Source of the DNA: Rhyacophila brunnea
Taxonomy: Eukaryota; Arthropoda; Insecta; Trichoptera; Rhyacophilidae
Length of the DNA stretch: 64,000 nt
Assembly: GCA_022495005.1 (NCBI GenBank)
Contig: JAGYXB010000437.1
Location: 372,001-436,000, forward strand
Reading direction: 5' to 3'
Part shown: positions 12,014 to 23,189 of the stretch, piece by piece
How the letters are laid out: each line of letters starts with the position of its first letter
Position numbering within the stretch: position 1 is the first letter of the stretch
Translations under genes and position numbers: made by a program
Notes under the pieces: generated by a model
What the model was told of the DNA's origin: nothing
The model's input: the letters and a program-made list of their open reading frames with translations, nothing else
The model's database searches: none

Positions 12014-12086
12014 ACCATTTGTGAGTGCGCATAGTGTCTGAAGATGCCGAAGGCGAAACCCGGGTCGCAACAAACGACTCAAATGG
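12014..12086 (+). ncRNA. Candidate type I hammerhead ribozyme
   Basis: All core parts occur in the right order. CTGAAGA (12038-12044) fits the CUGANGA core. Stem II is GCC (12046-12048) with GGC (12052-12054) and a GAA loop. GAAA follows at 12055-12058. ACCCGGGT (12058-12065) is a very short palindromic stem III. C12066 is the predicted cleavage nucleotide. Stem I closes the structure: inner pairs T12037-G12067, G12036-C12068 and T12035-A12069, an internal loop, then AGT (12024-12026) with ACT (12077-12079) and CCATTTG (12015-12021) with CAAATGG (12080-12086). A tiny palindromic stem III is known from hammerheads of Penelope-like retroelements and related repeats, which are thought to act as dimers. 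One oddity is the extra T12045 between the core A and stem II. Activity is not shown. Confidence 0.6.
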
Positions 12087-12093
12087 AATAGTA

Positions 12094-13602
12094 CAAGTTT
12101 AGTTTTTTTTGTATGTATGTATGTGTATCGATAGATAGTTGATTGATAAACACAGAACTGTTTATTGTTTCACTAGTGCGACTCGACTGCATTATTATAA
12201 TCTAATATAGGGATTCCCAAACCCCAACCCGCAACCGCTGACCAATTTTTGTGCGCCCGCCACTTTTCGACGGCGACAGATTTTTTTAAATTTCAATTTT
12301 ATTTTTACGAGTTTCATAATCACTTATTTAATACGTCTGCAATTCGAACTCATTTGTCTACAGAAGTTAACATGTATATTATGTTGTCTGGCTACTCTGC
12401 TAGAGCACTTCCATTCATAAAAAAGCGGCATATACGATAAAATCATTTTTCGGTTCCATATATCTTTAATCAATACGCTTAACTTAACCATTAATAATTA
12501 ATTAATACATGAATTAACCATTTTGAGTATGAAACACATACGAATAGTACATGAACCAAAGCGTCATATTATAATACAAAGTGTAACTTAGTAGGCATAT
12601 ATACCAGTGAAAAGACAATCAATCGTTATTTTAGATAGGCGGCCTAGAGAGAGCCTACTTTATATAATTCCTGTAAAAACTTAATTCTTTTTACGTATAG
12701 TCCAAAGTCTCATGAAATCGTTCAACATACATGTGTGTTATTTTTGTGTTGTAGTTAATTTTTTTTTAATTGCGAAGTATATTTGATTACATTGTATAAT
12801 AATAATGTAAACATAAATCAGCATTATTTATGCTAACTAAAAATATCATTTTATTTTTCATTTTGTGCAACAAATCAAGTAAGATTGAATTACACGAGAA
12901 TGTAATTTAATTTCTAATGTAGATAATACTATACATTTTACAAAAATGTTAACGAAATTACATTACTATTATAGTCAGGTATCAAAGTATTGAGTCATAT
13001 TTATTTAAAATTTTATGATTTTTTTTAATTGATCTCCACAATTGATGTTTATTTATAAGAATTTGACGATCATACGTTCAAAAGTAAATGCGAAGTCTTA
13101 TGAGGTTTGCTGCACTACCCTTAAGTCGATGTCAGTGGTATCTATGTATTGGCTTGTTATATAATTTCCAAACTCTGTAGCGACTCGCATCGGGTCATCG
13201 CATGGTATGCAAATTATATTACGAATATCTTATTGTAATGAATTCCCCTCTAATTCGAAAACGCAAGTAGGGTACATTTTGAAACATTTTTGGTAAGTAA
13301 GTAAGCTCATAAAAGTAAGGTTTAACTTGGCAGTGACTTACCCTGCCGGCAAGCTGGTTGTACCTTGGTTAGGGTTAGGGCAATATATTCGAAGAGGTTG
13401 GCAGATTAATCTAGGAATACGAATATGTAATACTTACAAATTTTATGGCAGAGAATGCGAACAATTTAAAATTTAAATAAATTGGCGCTAAAATATCCTA
13501 AACGTTTCTAGGGGTGTAATTTATGCATAAAGGTACTCGTACCTTACTGTTTAAGATAGCAATACAGAAAATGCAATAGGTATATAATGAATTAAGATAA
13601 CA
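12094..13602. other. No gene; hAT-like tip and telomere-like words
   Basis: At about 12209-12275 TAGGGATTCCCAAACCCC followed by GTGCGCCCGCCAC resembles the tip and subterminal part of a hAT element, but no partner end was found. GGTTAGGGTTAGGG occurs near 13367; it is only two units and is not the insect TTAGG repeat. Confidence 0.35.
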
Positions 13603-13610
13603 TTTGAGAC

Positions 13611-14239
13611 TAGGGAATCCAATCCGGAGCCAAAATCTTGATTTCGGGATTACGATTTGACGATCCCGGGATTGGCATTTTTTTCAATAGTTAATATAAA
13701 ATTTTCATATATATAAATAACGTTGATAAAATCGGTCAAAAATAAATCTAGTATAATTTATACTATTTCATACATTATTGTTAATATTGTGTACGTTCAA
13801 TCTTGGAAATACATAGGTTTAATGTAGTAAATAATATTGTAATATAAATAATACTTTGAAAGTAAAACAGTTTTATTTTTTTACGAAAAGATGACAAATA
13901 CAAACACAAGTTCAATTAAAATAAAAAAAATGACAAATGCATTAAAAACATGGTGGAATCACTTTGTTAAAAGTGCAAAGCATTGTTTTTTCCAATCTTT
14001 CTCATTTTTATTAATTTATGTGAAAATATAAAATGAATCGGCAACACATGGGTAATAAATCAAACTTAATTCAAACTCAGTTTATTTCTGATGTAGTTGT
14101 ATGTTATTAAAAAGTATTTTTTCTGTTATATTTTATTTTCCATAAAAAATGATAAAAAAAGTCAATCCCGAAAGTTTCGGGATTATGTTTACCAATCCCG
14201 GGATTCATAGGCATCGAAAATAGGGATTTGGAACCCCTA
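13611..14239. mobile_element. hAT-like MITE (629 bp, TAGGGRWTCC ends)
   Basis: The left end reads TAGGGAATCCAATCC and the reverse complement of the right end TAGGGGTTCCAAATCC. The flanks TTTGAGAC at 13603-13610 and 14240-14247 are a perfect 8-bp duplication. Inside both ends are paired ATCCCGGGATT palindromes (near 13662 and 14196) and CCCGAAA/TTTCGGG words, giving extended self-complementarity. The plus-strand tips start with T rather than the usual CA. The frame at 14107-14316 overlaps its end and is not a gene. Confidence 0.8.
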
Positions 14240-14247
14240 TTTGAGAC

Positions 14248-15046
14248 TAAAAGTTGAGGAATGGCATTTTCAGTTTGCTTATGGTCGATTCTCTGCTTAT
14301 GTAAGACACTGTCCACTGCTTAGCATTAAATTTCTAATTTATTTACCTTCTCAATTTCCGTCAGGTACCTACCCCTCAATCGAATATTAATTTTGATGAA
14401 ACTTATAAAATATATTGCACAAACCTACAATGCAAAACAAAACAGCTTTTACGAGTATGGATTTCGTTTAGCGTGTTGGATATTATATGAAATCGTAACG
14501 TGATCTATAACAATAGGTGCATTACTGTTGAAGGAAGTACCATGATAATGGAATAGATATCACACCAACATACTATTAGATCGCCCGCTTTCTAAGCACG
14601 ATTCTATTGTAGTTAGTTTATTGAGTTTGTGCTTGCTAACTGAATAAGGAAAGTATATCGACCTCCATGCATATTTGTTCATCTTATAAGTAGTTACACA
14701 ATTGAAAGCAGATTTTCTTATCGATTGATACAAAATAATAATTATGGAAAATGTAAACGTTAAAGAATAATTAATATAAGTATGTATTAATAAGAATAAT
14801 ATAAGATGTATAAAAAATGTTTTTGGAATATATTAAGTACATCATTTCCATCCTAGAGCCGGAGTGCAAAGTTATGAAGTAGCAACTCTAATAATGTATA
14901 TATTGAAGATAATAATGAATGTGTACATAATATAATCATAGGATGTCATCAAAAAAATATTTGTATATAAGAACTTGGGTGGAGGATGGTTTATTGGTTT
15001 ATACTTTTTATGATATTTTATAAGACTATGGACTATTAAGAGCATG
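14248..15046. other. No gene seen
   Basis: AT-rich, with no repeat shared elsewhere in the window that I can detect. Confidence 0.4.
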
Positions 15047-15505
15047 CCTGGGCTAACTTTTGGGATGAAGGGCTACATTAGAAATATAAAATGAACGGCG
15101 GGCCGCAAGTAAAATACTATTGTTAAGACACACATTATTAATTTATTATCATGATAAGGGAATTTCAACATAAAAAATAAATTATTCTCTAATTGCCAAC
15201 AATTTAATGAGAAGAATGAAACTGTTATACATTTTTCAACATTTTTTAATTTCAGGTGTTAACTTTGTAGCTGAGATTCTTAAAACTGCTTTAATCGGTG
15301 ATGCTTGATCGAGACAAGTTTTTATTAATATTCATAATTGAAAATATGTGTTCACATATTATGTAGGTTGATTAAAAAACTCTTCAATGCATTATGCATC
15401 TATTCAATTTTTATTTTTAAAAAGGCGTTAAAATGTAGAATAAAGTAAACTTTTTCAGAAATACGATTAAAGCTCGCGGGCTCCACAGAAATACTTTCCC
15501 ACACA
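15047..15505. mobile_element. Probable hAT-like element, degraded
   Basis: CTGGGCTAACTTTTGGG followed by GAAGGGCTACATTAGA and GGCGGGCCGCAAG has the style of the left end of hAT elements with a TGGGC-type tip. The right end near 15470-15505 (GCTCGCGGGCTCC, TTTCCCACAC) could be its partner. Flanks GCATGC and ACATGC are similar but do not make a clean 8-bp duplication. Treated as a tentative call. Confidence 0.35.
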
Positions 15506-15632
15506 CATGCTACGAGTATTGAGGATGATTATTGATTACAAACAGCGTACAGTTTATAATATGTAGTACTTAGGTTATTTTAATTAGGCAAGTATTAACG
15601 TTCGTCCCGTGTTTCTAGCGAGAGGCCGGCTA

Positions 15633-15794
15633 TAACTGCGACTTCAGATGAGCGGCAGTTAACGATATTTTAGTGATTTTTCCTTGACATGGGGTCGTTG
15701 CGGCGGAGTTTCCGTATGCCCTTCTTTGAAACGGCTTACTGGCAGAAAATTTTGCTTCAATAAGCAGTCTGTTACATTTTACAATTCTTAAAAG
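15633..15794 (-). CDS. Unidentified CpG-rich open frame (54 codons)
   Basis: Minus-strand frame between stops at 15795-15797 and 15630-15632, with no ATG. The peptide has protein-like composition, with segments KPFQRRAYGNSAATTPCQ and ISLTAAHLKSQL. Codon and CpG content differ sharply from the AT-rich flanks, and the CpG-rich block extends past the frame to about 15605. This suggests a conserved element or a fragment of a transposon or repeat rather than a normal exon, since no acceptor or donor flanks it clearly. Function unknown. Confidence 0.25.
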
Positions 15795-15799
15795 TTAAC

Positions 15800-17071
15800 T
15801 TATGTTGATTTCAAATGTGAATGGATTACAAACGCATTATTTAAAAGAGTGTAGGTATCTTTAATTAGTGAAGACGTATACATTTATATATTTTTATTTG
15901 CATCTATATGTATGTATTTAAGTATTCAGTTGCTTTGATTTTGCATAGGTGTACTAACGTAACAGTTGTTAGGTGATTTGTGGATTAATTAATTAATTAA
16001 ATTGTGTAATTAGGATATGTTGCTGGTTTAGTCTCTGGAGTTACGTAAACGTCTTTAATTAGCCTGTGGTTATGTATTTATATGCAACAAACAAGACTGA
16101 CATAATTTTATTTAATGTATTACTTATTACTAGTTCTGTTGAAAAAAAGATGAATTATCCATGACCAAAAATAGGTGAATCCAGTGAAAAGATTTTTCAT
16201 TGCATCCTTGAAATCAATTTACTATATTCTTCTGATATTTAATTTGATTTATATGTATAAAACCAGTATAAAACAGTGTAAGTATGTACTATTTATTATG
16301 TAAGTATAGAATAATTAAAGAGTATCACAGTTCTTGAGTATTCGCAACTGAGACTATACACAAGTACTTATACTCTTCGTAATTGAGTACCTTTTCACGA
16401 ATTTAATAGCTAGTTTTGATGGTTGTTATCTGTATCCATTTCATGGTTCAACCAGCTCTGGCCATTTTGCCGTCAGTACAATATGGCGGCACTATTAGAC
16501 GTTCGGAGGTGTAATAAGTAGATATAAGCGTTGAATTAAAGGCCATGTCAAGGGGCAACATACCTTGTAAGGACTTTATTCTGTAATGAGCCCATTTTCT
16601 ACCGTTACCGTTCAATTCTCATATTATGCAATACATCCCTATAAGGCAGTCCCGGAGAAACAAAATTATGTAGACTCCATTTTACGTAAAGATTTCGATG
16701 ATATTTCATGAGGTAATTTCAATTTAAAAAAATGTTAATATTTAATTATCGCAAATACCTATTGAATAAAATATAAAGATTCGCATGAAAAATAAATTAC
16801 TAGAAAAACGCGTTTAATCTATTTAATTAGTAGTTTCACACAGGACACCGATTCGTTTTTTATTAAAAAAATAAACATATCATTAAAATGTAAAAAAACC
16901 TTATGAAAGTGAGTTCGATGCGAATAAATTCATCTTTTATTACATACTTATGGATATTTTTATCATTAAATGTCATTTAATTAGTTTTCTCGAACGATGT
17001 GGGAGATTTTTTTATTCGTACATAGAACTTAAAGTAAAATTAAAAAACATGGATATTGGAAAAACAAATGT
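15800..17071. other. No gene seen
   Basis: Mixed AT-rich sequence. A slightly GC-richer patch at 16440-16660 has no supported frame. Confidence 0.4.
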
Positions 17072-17610
17072 GGACCGATGACCGAGCGGTAACGTGCCTG
17101 TTTATAAAGTCATGGGTCTCGGGTACGAATTCCAGGTCTGACAAATGCGTGTTTCCAAACACTTTTTTTTTTAATATAATATGTTCTTTTTAACACTACA
17201 ATGGGCCTAGAGGCCCAATGACAGCAATGTATATTTTAGTATTATAAGTATAACAGTGCCGACTTATGACGTCATGGGTCTCAGGTGCGAATTCCAGGTC
17301 TGATAAATGCATAGATATGCTGTTTTTTCAACGTGTATTTGTTAAGCAAAGTTTTTTAAAATATATAATACTTACATACTTATACATAAATACTTGTTAA
17401 CACTACAACAAGACTATAGGCCCAATGACAGTAGTGTATTTAGTAATCGAAATGAAACAATTACAAACACCCAGGCTTTGAGAAAATCACATAAATAGAT
17501 TGTGTCCTCACAGGGATCGAACCCGGAGCTACACACTACCCCCATAACACTAGCCCTAATAGGTTGGGCAACTGGCTAACATCGATTTAACGCAAAAAAT
17601 CCATTGATAC
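17072..17610. repeat. Cluster of tRNA-like SINE pieces
   Basis: At 17072-17160 GACCGAGCGGTAACGTGCC resembles an A-box region and GGGTACGAATTCC a B box, followed by a T run. At 17262-17310 a second, truncated copy repeats GTCATGGGTCTC, the B-box-like GGTGCGAATTCC and CAGGTCTGA. At 17395-17600 a third piece lies in the other orientation with ATCGAACCCGG and a body shared with 4782-4965. Its tail AATAGGTTGGGCAACTGGC is also shared with 27505-27530. This looks like repeated insertion in one place. Confidence 0.65.
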
Positions 17611-18312
17611 AACCTTTACTCTGTACCTATAGGCCCATATGATGACCAATTAGTGTGGTGTAATTGGTAACTAAGTACATATATAAAATTAAAATCGTAA
17701 GCCTTAAAAGCATTGAAATATGGTGGAATAAACAATATGGCGGTCGGTTTTGACGTTTTGTTATACTGTACGTACGATAAAATATTATTTGTGATAGTTT
17801 GTGATTGTTTATCGAAATATTGAAAATAATGATTCTCTATTGTATAAAAAATGTTTTACGCTTGCGACAGTAATTCAAGGCGTCTTAATGTCAATGTAGT
17901 CTTGCCAAATAAATCTTAGAGTAGATACAATGCAATGTTGATACATGCAACAAATTAATCTGCAATACAACATGTCACAAATTCGTAGGTTTAGTCACTT
18001 TTTAGCTTCAATTTAACCATATTTTTTATTATCGTAATATATTTTAGACGTCGTTTGACTATAGATAGAAATGGATGTGTTAGTGCCAGGAATCCTTACA
18101 TGAATTGGTCTATACGAGAAATTCAAAAGTTATTATTAACAGACCGGTCGTTAAAGAGGTCGTATCAATTTGTCTTTTCGTCTCACGGTTAAAGTACCTA
18201 TGTACATAATTATTTTTATTTACAATTTCATTTTTCTGTTTAATTTTATTAGGCAGTTGTTTGTATATTTATAAATTTCGATTTTCGCGTATGTACTAAC
18301 TTAAAAATAAAT
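17611..18312. other. No gene seen
   Basis: AT-rich, no repeat ends recognised. Confidence 0.4.
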
Positions 18313-18770
18313 AATTACAAGATAAAAAGAACTTTTTATATACTTACAACGTTTTTAAATTTTCTGTTGAATCATATAAACTTGACTTGACTAGCTTAAA
18401 CGATCAAAAAAAATTGTATTTGATAGAAATTATACTGAAACGTCATTTTGACACTCATATTGATTTACATAGTAATGCACGTAAGTATATATTAATATTT
18501 AGTTGTTACGACCCTAGCAACCAATAACAGTGGATTGGATTACGGATTTCTTCCGAAATAACTTTTCATACAAAACAGAATTAACTGAAAATGAATTTAA
18601 TTCTACTTAAAATGGCTAAAAGTATTAAAAAATGCATTGGCATCGTGTTCTGACTTATTCTAAAAGTTTCAAATGTCTAGCTAGTCGGAAAGTTGGATAA
18701 AAATCGATTGCAAGATTTGTACCGGATAAACAACCACCGGACAAATAAGAATACGACCTAATAAAAACGT
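18313..18770 (+). repeat. Dispersed repeat family C, copy 1
   Basis: Starts AATTACAAGATAAAAAGAAC and ends near AATAAAAACGTT. It shares long blocks with 31336-31823 (same strand) and with 34461-35190 and 42860-43128 (opposite strand), among them TGTTGAATCATATAAACTTG, TTTTGACA and AGTTTCAAATGTCT. It shows no clear inverted ends, no poly-A tail and no frame. Superfamily unknown. Confidence 0.75.
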
Positions 18771-18774
18771 TATA

Positions 18775-21193
18775 AAATACATCTTGCTCTAAATTGTTTA
18801 TACCTATACCGAATCGTGTCTTCTCTGCGACGTACGCATTTGCATACGTATAACATTATAATAAATTTACTCATTGTACAATATGTGAGTTTAAATTTCT
18901 AATTAAAATATTACTTCATATATCTACCTATATTATTGTAATGCCATTTTAACATAAAGTATATTATACCTACATCAAATTTGCCAATGATTATTAATGC
19001 CATAATATCTCATTGTTATAATGTAAACCACGCACGCCAAACTTCCATAAGGCTGTAATCACAGAACAGGTTAATTAACAGAATTCCGATTGGTTAACCC
19101 CAATACACTATATTTTGGATCAGGATTTTGAATGTGTGAGTGTACTACGAAAATGCAATACCTAAGTACACGTTATGATAGCTTATTATTATTATAATGA
19201 GCTTCAGTGCATAAACCGAGAGCAGTTGTCAAAACGAAGGACATGTGTAGAATGACGTATTCTTAACTTGTGTTACTTAAGTTTACTTCCTTATTCTTCC
19301 ACACACTATATCGGTTGCCTGTTACCCCGACACCCGTTAGGTATTTCAGTTCCCATTAATTCTATTTTCCCCGGCTGCCTTCTATCACAATCTCTTAATG
19401 TCATTCTATATAGTGGAAAGTCACCTTTATTTCATCATTACAGAGTAATAAGTTCTTCTTTTATGCACTCATCGTTATACTATTTTATTACTGTGCAAAG
19501 AGCCTATTACGCGACGGTAAGAAAAAGCTACGCCTCAGTTTAAATTGGGGATTCACATCTTCACTTTGTCTCACTCCTGCAGCAAGTTGAGTAATGCAAT
19601 ACGAACTAAGTGATGGGTACGACAAATTCACGCGAACTTAATAATGGTTATTTTACTTTTTTTAAACTTAAATTACCACATTTAAATAGCATGCTAATTA
19701 TATCGAATGTTCACATAATCGTGTTTAGCGTCCAATGTGATAATTAATTATTTTCAAAATCACAAATCTGAAATCATATTTTATGACAACCGATCGTACT
19801 TGCTTTTTACAATATTTTCGCGACTCAATTCCAATATCTTATGATGGTGTGGTCGATCAAAATTTATCCCGCCACCGACGCGTCTGATGGGAACTATCAG
19901 AGAGGCATGCATCAGCAGTAATATTGTCAGTAAATCATTAACAAGTCTGACCATGTTGCGTTGATTTTCAGTGTTGATATCTAGTTTAATGTAAGGGTCA
20001 ATATTTGTGTTTGTTTATTATCTGACATTAAACAGAATATTTAACTATAGTCAAATTTATAGACTTATAAATACTTCAAGAAATCTCATGCGGAATTGCT
20101 GAATCTATTAGTTTTATTTATATCTTCTAATAATTTTGTGAATCAAGGAAATAACAATATAATATTTCGTGCCAAAAGTACCGCGTCATTCGTTTTGTAT
20201 ATACACACTCTTTAAAAGAAAAAAAGAAAACTAAAGAGTAATCTTGATATTTATTGTATAACAGGTGTGGACTTAACCTATTCCTACACTTAAGTCTGTT
20301 TAAGAAGAAGTATTTTAACTGTCGTTCCCAATATAGAAAAGGGCGCCACAAAGTCATGCGTTAATAATTTTAGAAAGATAATAATACATCTTACGATAAT
20401 ACTATAATATTAAAATAATTACTGACCTCAATTTTATTGTTTTGATAATATAACTGATGTGACCTTCGTCTGTAGGTAAAATATAGTTAATATTAAAAGC
20501 AACGTTTTTAGTTACTTGGCAACATTTAAAAACTTTGAGAATATAATTATATTTCCTAGAAAAAGAAATAAAGGTTTTAAGATAATACGTAGGTTAAAAA
20601 ATTGATTAACATCGCTGTAAAAGTAAACATTCTTTTATTACATCATTAAAAAATATTGTTCTAAGAAAATGTGATATGTGGTTTAGCGGAAGTAATATAT
20701 AAAACATGCTTGCATGTTAAGTAATTTCACACTTCTCAGAAAAAAAAATATCCAATAGGTAGTAACAGGTTAACATTATTTTGGTATAATATTATTTATT
20801 AACCCACAGTAATTTATAACACACCTTACTGTGGAAATAATATGTTAGCATTTACGCATTTAGGTTAAATCGAATATTTGATACAATTAATTACATGGCG
20901 TAAATGTAGCTTCATTGCATGATCCATAAGCGAAAAACTGAGTAACTGATTTGGACCAAAGTAAATGTTGTCATAAGTAAATCCATTCCATTGAATGAAA
21001 ATGCTTTTGTGCCATATGCAAAGTCACTTTTAAAACTATGAATTTATTGTAATAGGCATGTGCTACTATTTTTCTATACAACGATTAGTAGTTATAGCGT
21101 ATACTCAAAAGCGATTGGAAGAAGATAAGATGAAACCATACGTAACTATAGAACTAGTTGACGTATGAATTAACTTTTTTTCTTCAAAAACTA
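18775..21193. other. No supported gene
   Basis: The frame at 19268-19543 lacks an ATG start and a motif. AT-rich elsewhere, with mirror-like TATATAATATTA words. No repeat pair detected. Confidence 0.35.
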
Positions 21194-21379
21194 ACATTTT
21201 CTACATGGGGACTGCGAGATTGACGGAATGAAAGATGATTGTGCAGAATGACTGTTTCTAAAACCGGCGATCGCGGCGGATTGATGTTGATTTGGATCCA
21301 GAGCATGGCCGAGCAAATGTTTAACAACGATTTCTCGAATTTTTTGTTGTTGTTTGCTGTTGGGTACCTCAAGAGTCGG
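21194..21379 (-). CDS. Unidentified coding-like block (62 open codons)
   Basis: Between 21240 and 21370 the sequence is GC-richer than its surroundings and open in more than one frame. On the minus strand one frame gives a glutamine-rich peptide containing NSKQQQKIREIV and LLGHALDPNQHQSAA, ending at 21191-21193. The plus strand and another minus frame are open across the same block, so the choice is uncertain. No ATG or convincing splice pair. Could be an old exon or transposon piece. Confidence 0.2.
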
Positions 21380-22028
21380 CTATGTTACGCATATGATTAT
21401 AGAGGTAATGATTATGATGATGGCATCAGAATTATTAAAGTTTCTAAGGAAAAAGAGAATAAATTATAAGCAAAATAAAATATTATTAGTCAAAGTAAAA
21501 TATTATTTTCCAACTCGCACCGACAGATTCAGAGGCGAGTGCACTCCTTAAAGTTAAAGTGTAATCTAAATTAGGTTCTTATATAACATTGTGGTATACA
21601 TTATAATATATTCAATTCTGAAGTAGATAGGTGACCTCTTATATTGTTTATACCTATTTATATCTGGATATGGTACTACGACGAATGAATTGGTGAAGAT
21701 TTGAAAGTTAGATTTTTGAGTAGGTCGTAGGTAATTTGAATAGAATTAAAATTTCGGTGCGTTTTCACGTGTTTATCAAATTAAAAGACTCTGTTGTTCA
21801 CGTGAAAGAGGGTACATCCATTTGCTGTTAAAAGACATAATAGTTAGTGAAATCTATAGAGCCCAAGTGAGGTTAATACTTATACTTAATTTAAAAATAA
21901 ATCATCAACTCTGCGAAGCACAGCAATTTCACCACGCCGTGAGAAGTCGGTAACAGAGATTTAATTATGAAAAAAATCAGTTTGCTATTTTATCCATATA
22001 AACAAGGGAAACGAAACAGAAATGAGAT
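21380..22028. other. No gene seen
   Basis: AT-rich flank of the following element; nothing recognised. Confidence 0.4.
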
Positions 22029-22036
22029 GTTAGTAC

Positions 22037-22662
22037 CAGAGCTGGAAATGTAATCGGCACCGAATCCTAGAACTTTAAAAAACCACTTAATTATTTTGGA
22101 ATCAGGACCAGAATATTTTTTTATTAGGTATGGTCCTAATATTTTAGCTCGATTTGATATAAATAAAAAGGATTTAAAGTTATACACATTTATATTTTTT
22201 TTAAATAAATATAAAAAATATTAAAACTATGAATTAGTCAAAAATCTAAACCGTAAAAAATTGAAAACTTAATAAACTAAATTTTAATAATGAATATAAC
22301 CATAAAAATAATGTAATAATAATGTAACCTATGCCACAAATATGTAACAAATTCACATTTTTTTACAATTGTAAGTTTATCTTTTACTTAAAAAAAATCT
22401 TTTTAATGTTTTCAGATAAGTACATATTTATTAATTATTAATACAGTTGAAATTGTAAATTATCAACAAAAAAAAACTCAAATTGCAAACTTCGTATTTT
22501 TCCGCTAGGTTCTCTGTTGGCATAAGGATCCCCCTTAAATATAATAAACATATAACTAGGTATGTATGTATGCTTTTTTTAAGAACCGGAACCGGAACCG
22601 TACCCTAGAACTGAGGTTCCGATTTTTGACTTGATGTAACCGAACTTTTAATTAATTTGGGT
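22037..22662. mobile_element. hAT-like element, family D (626 bp)
   Basis: A perfect 8-bp duplication GTTAGTAC brackets the element (22029-22036, 22663-22670). The left tip CAGAGCTGG is typical of hAT ends; the right tip is eroded. Near both ends a similar word occurs in direct orientation (ACCGAATCCTAGAACT and ACCGTACCCTAGAACT), and the right side carries a triple GGAACC repeat. The AT-rich middle (about 22118-22550) is shared with 33150-33549. No transposase. Confidence 0.7.
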
Positions 22663-22670
22663 GTTAGTAC

Positions 22671-23185
22671 CTAGTACCGACTTGTAATATTATATATTAA
22701 TATTAGATATACATGGATATGGGTGAACATGATTTTTGACACATGTATATTATCGTTTCAAGGAATCTCTTTTTCCCACGATACGGCTGTCAAAAACTAA
22801 AATAAACCTCTTAAAAAAACGTTTAAACTTAACGAGGCGGTTAAACAAGAAAGTTAATTTACGCGAGACCGTAATAATGTTAAACGTCCCTTTGAATTAG
22901 CCTGCGCTTAAAAACTCAATAAGGGACGGGAAGTCTGTAATCAATTTAACTATACAAGGCTATCTCTTCTATCCAGTTTTTACTTTATTGGGAAATTGTT
23001 TGATTATATACCTATTTACATCGCGCATTACTTATATTGTAACATTTTTATCTCTTCCTGAGAACTTTATTAATTCCTAAAACAAATTTATTATGTTGAC
23101 AATCATGGATAGCATTTTAAATAATGTTTGGAGGTTATCATTGTCCTTTTAAAATCATGCTGCAAAATAACATAATATTATGCAT
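22671..23185. other. No gene seen
   Basis: Ordinary AT-rich sequence between two elements. Confidence 0.4.
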
Positions 23186-23189
23186 TTAA

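Noticed and set aside
13362..13382. Telomere-like GGTTAGGGTTAGGG
   Set aside because: Two units only, of TTAGGG type rather than the insect TTAGG repeat, and with no array.
19268..19543. 91-codon frame
   Set aside because: No ATG start, no motif and no repeat or homologue recognised.
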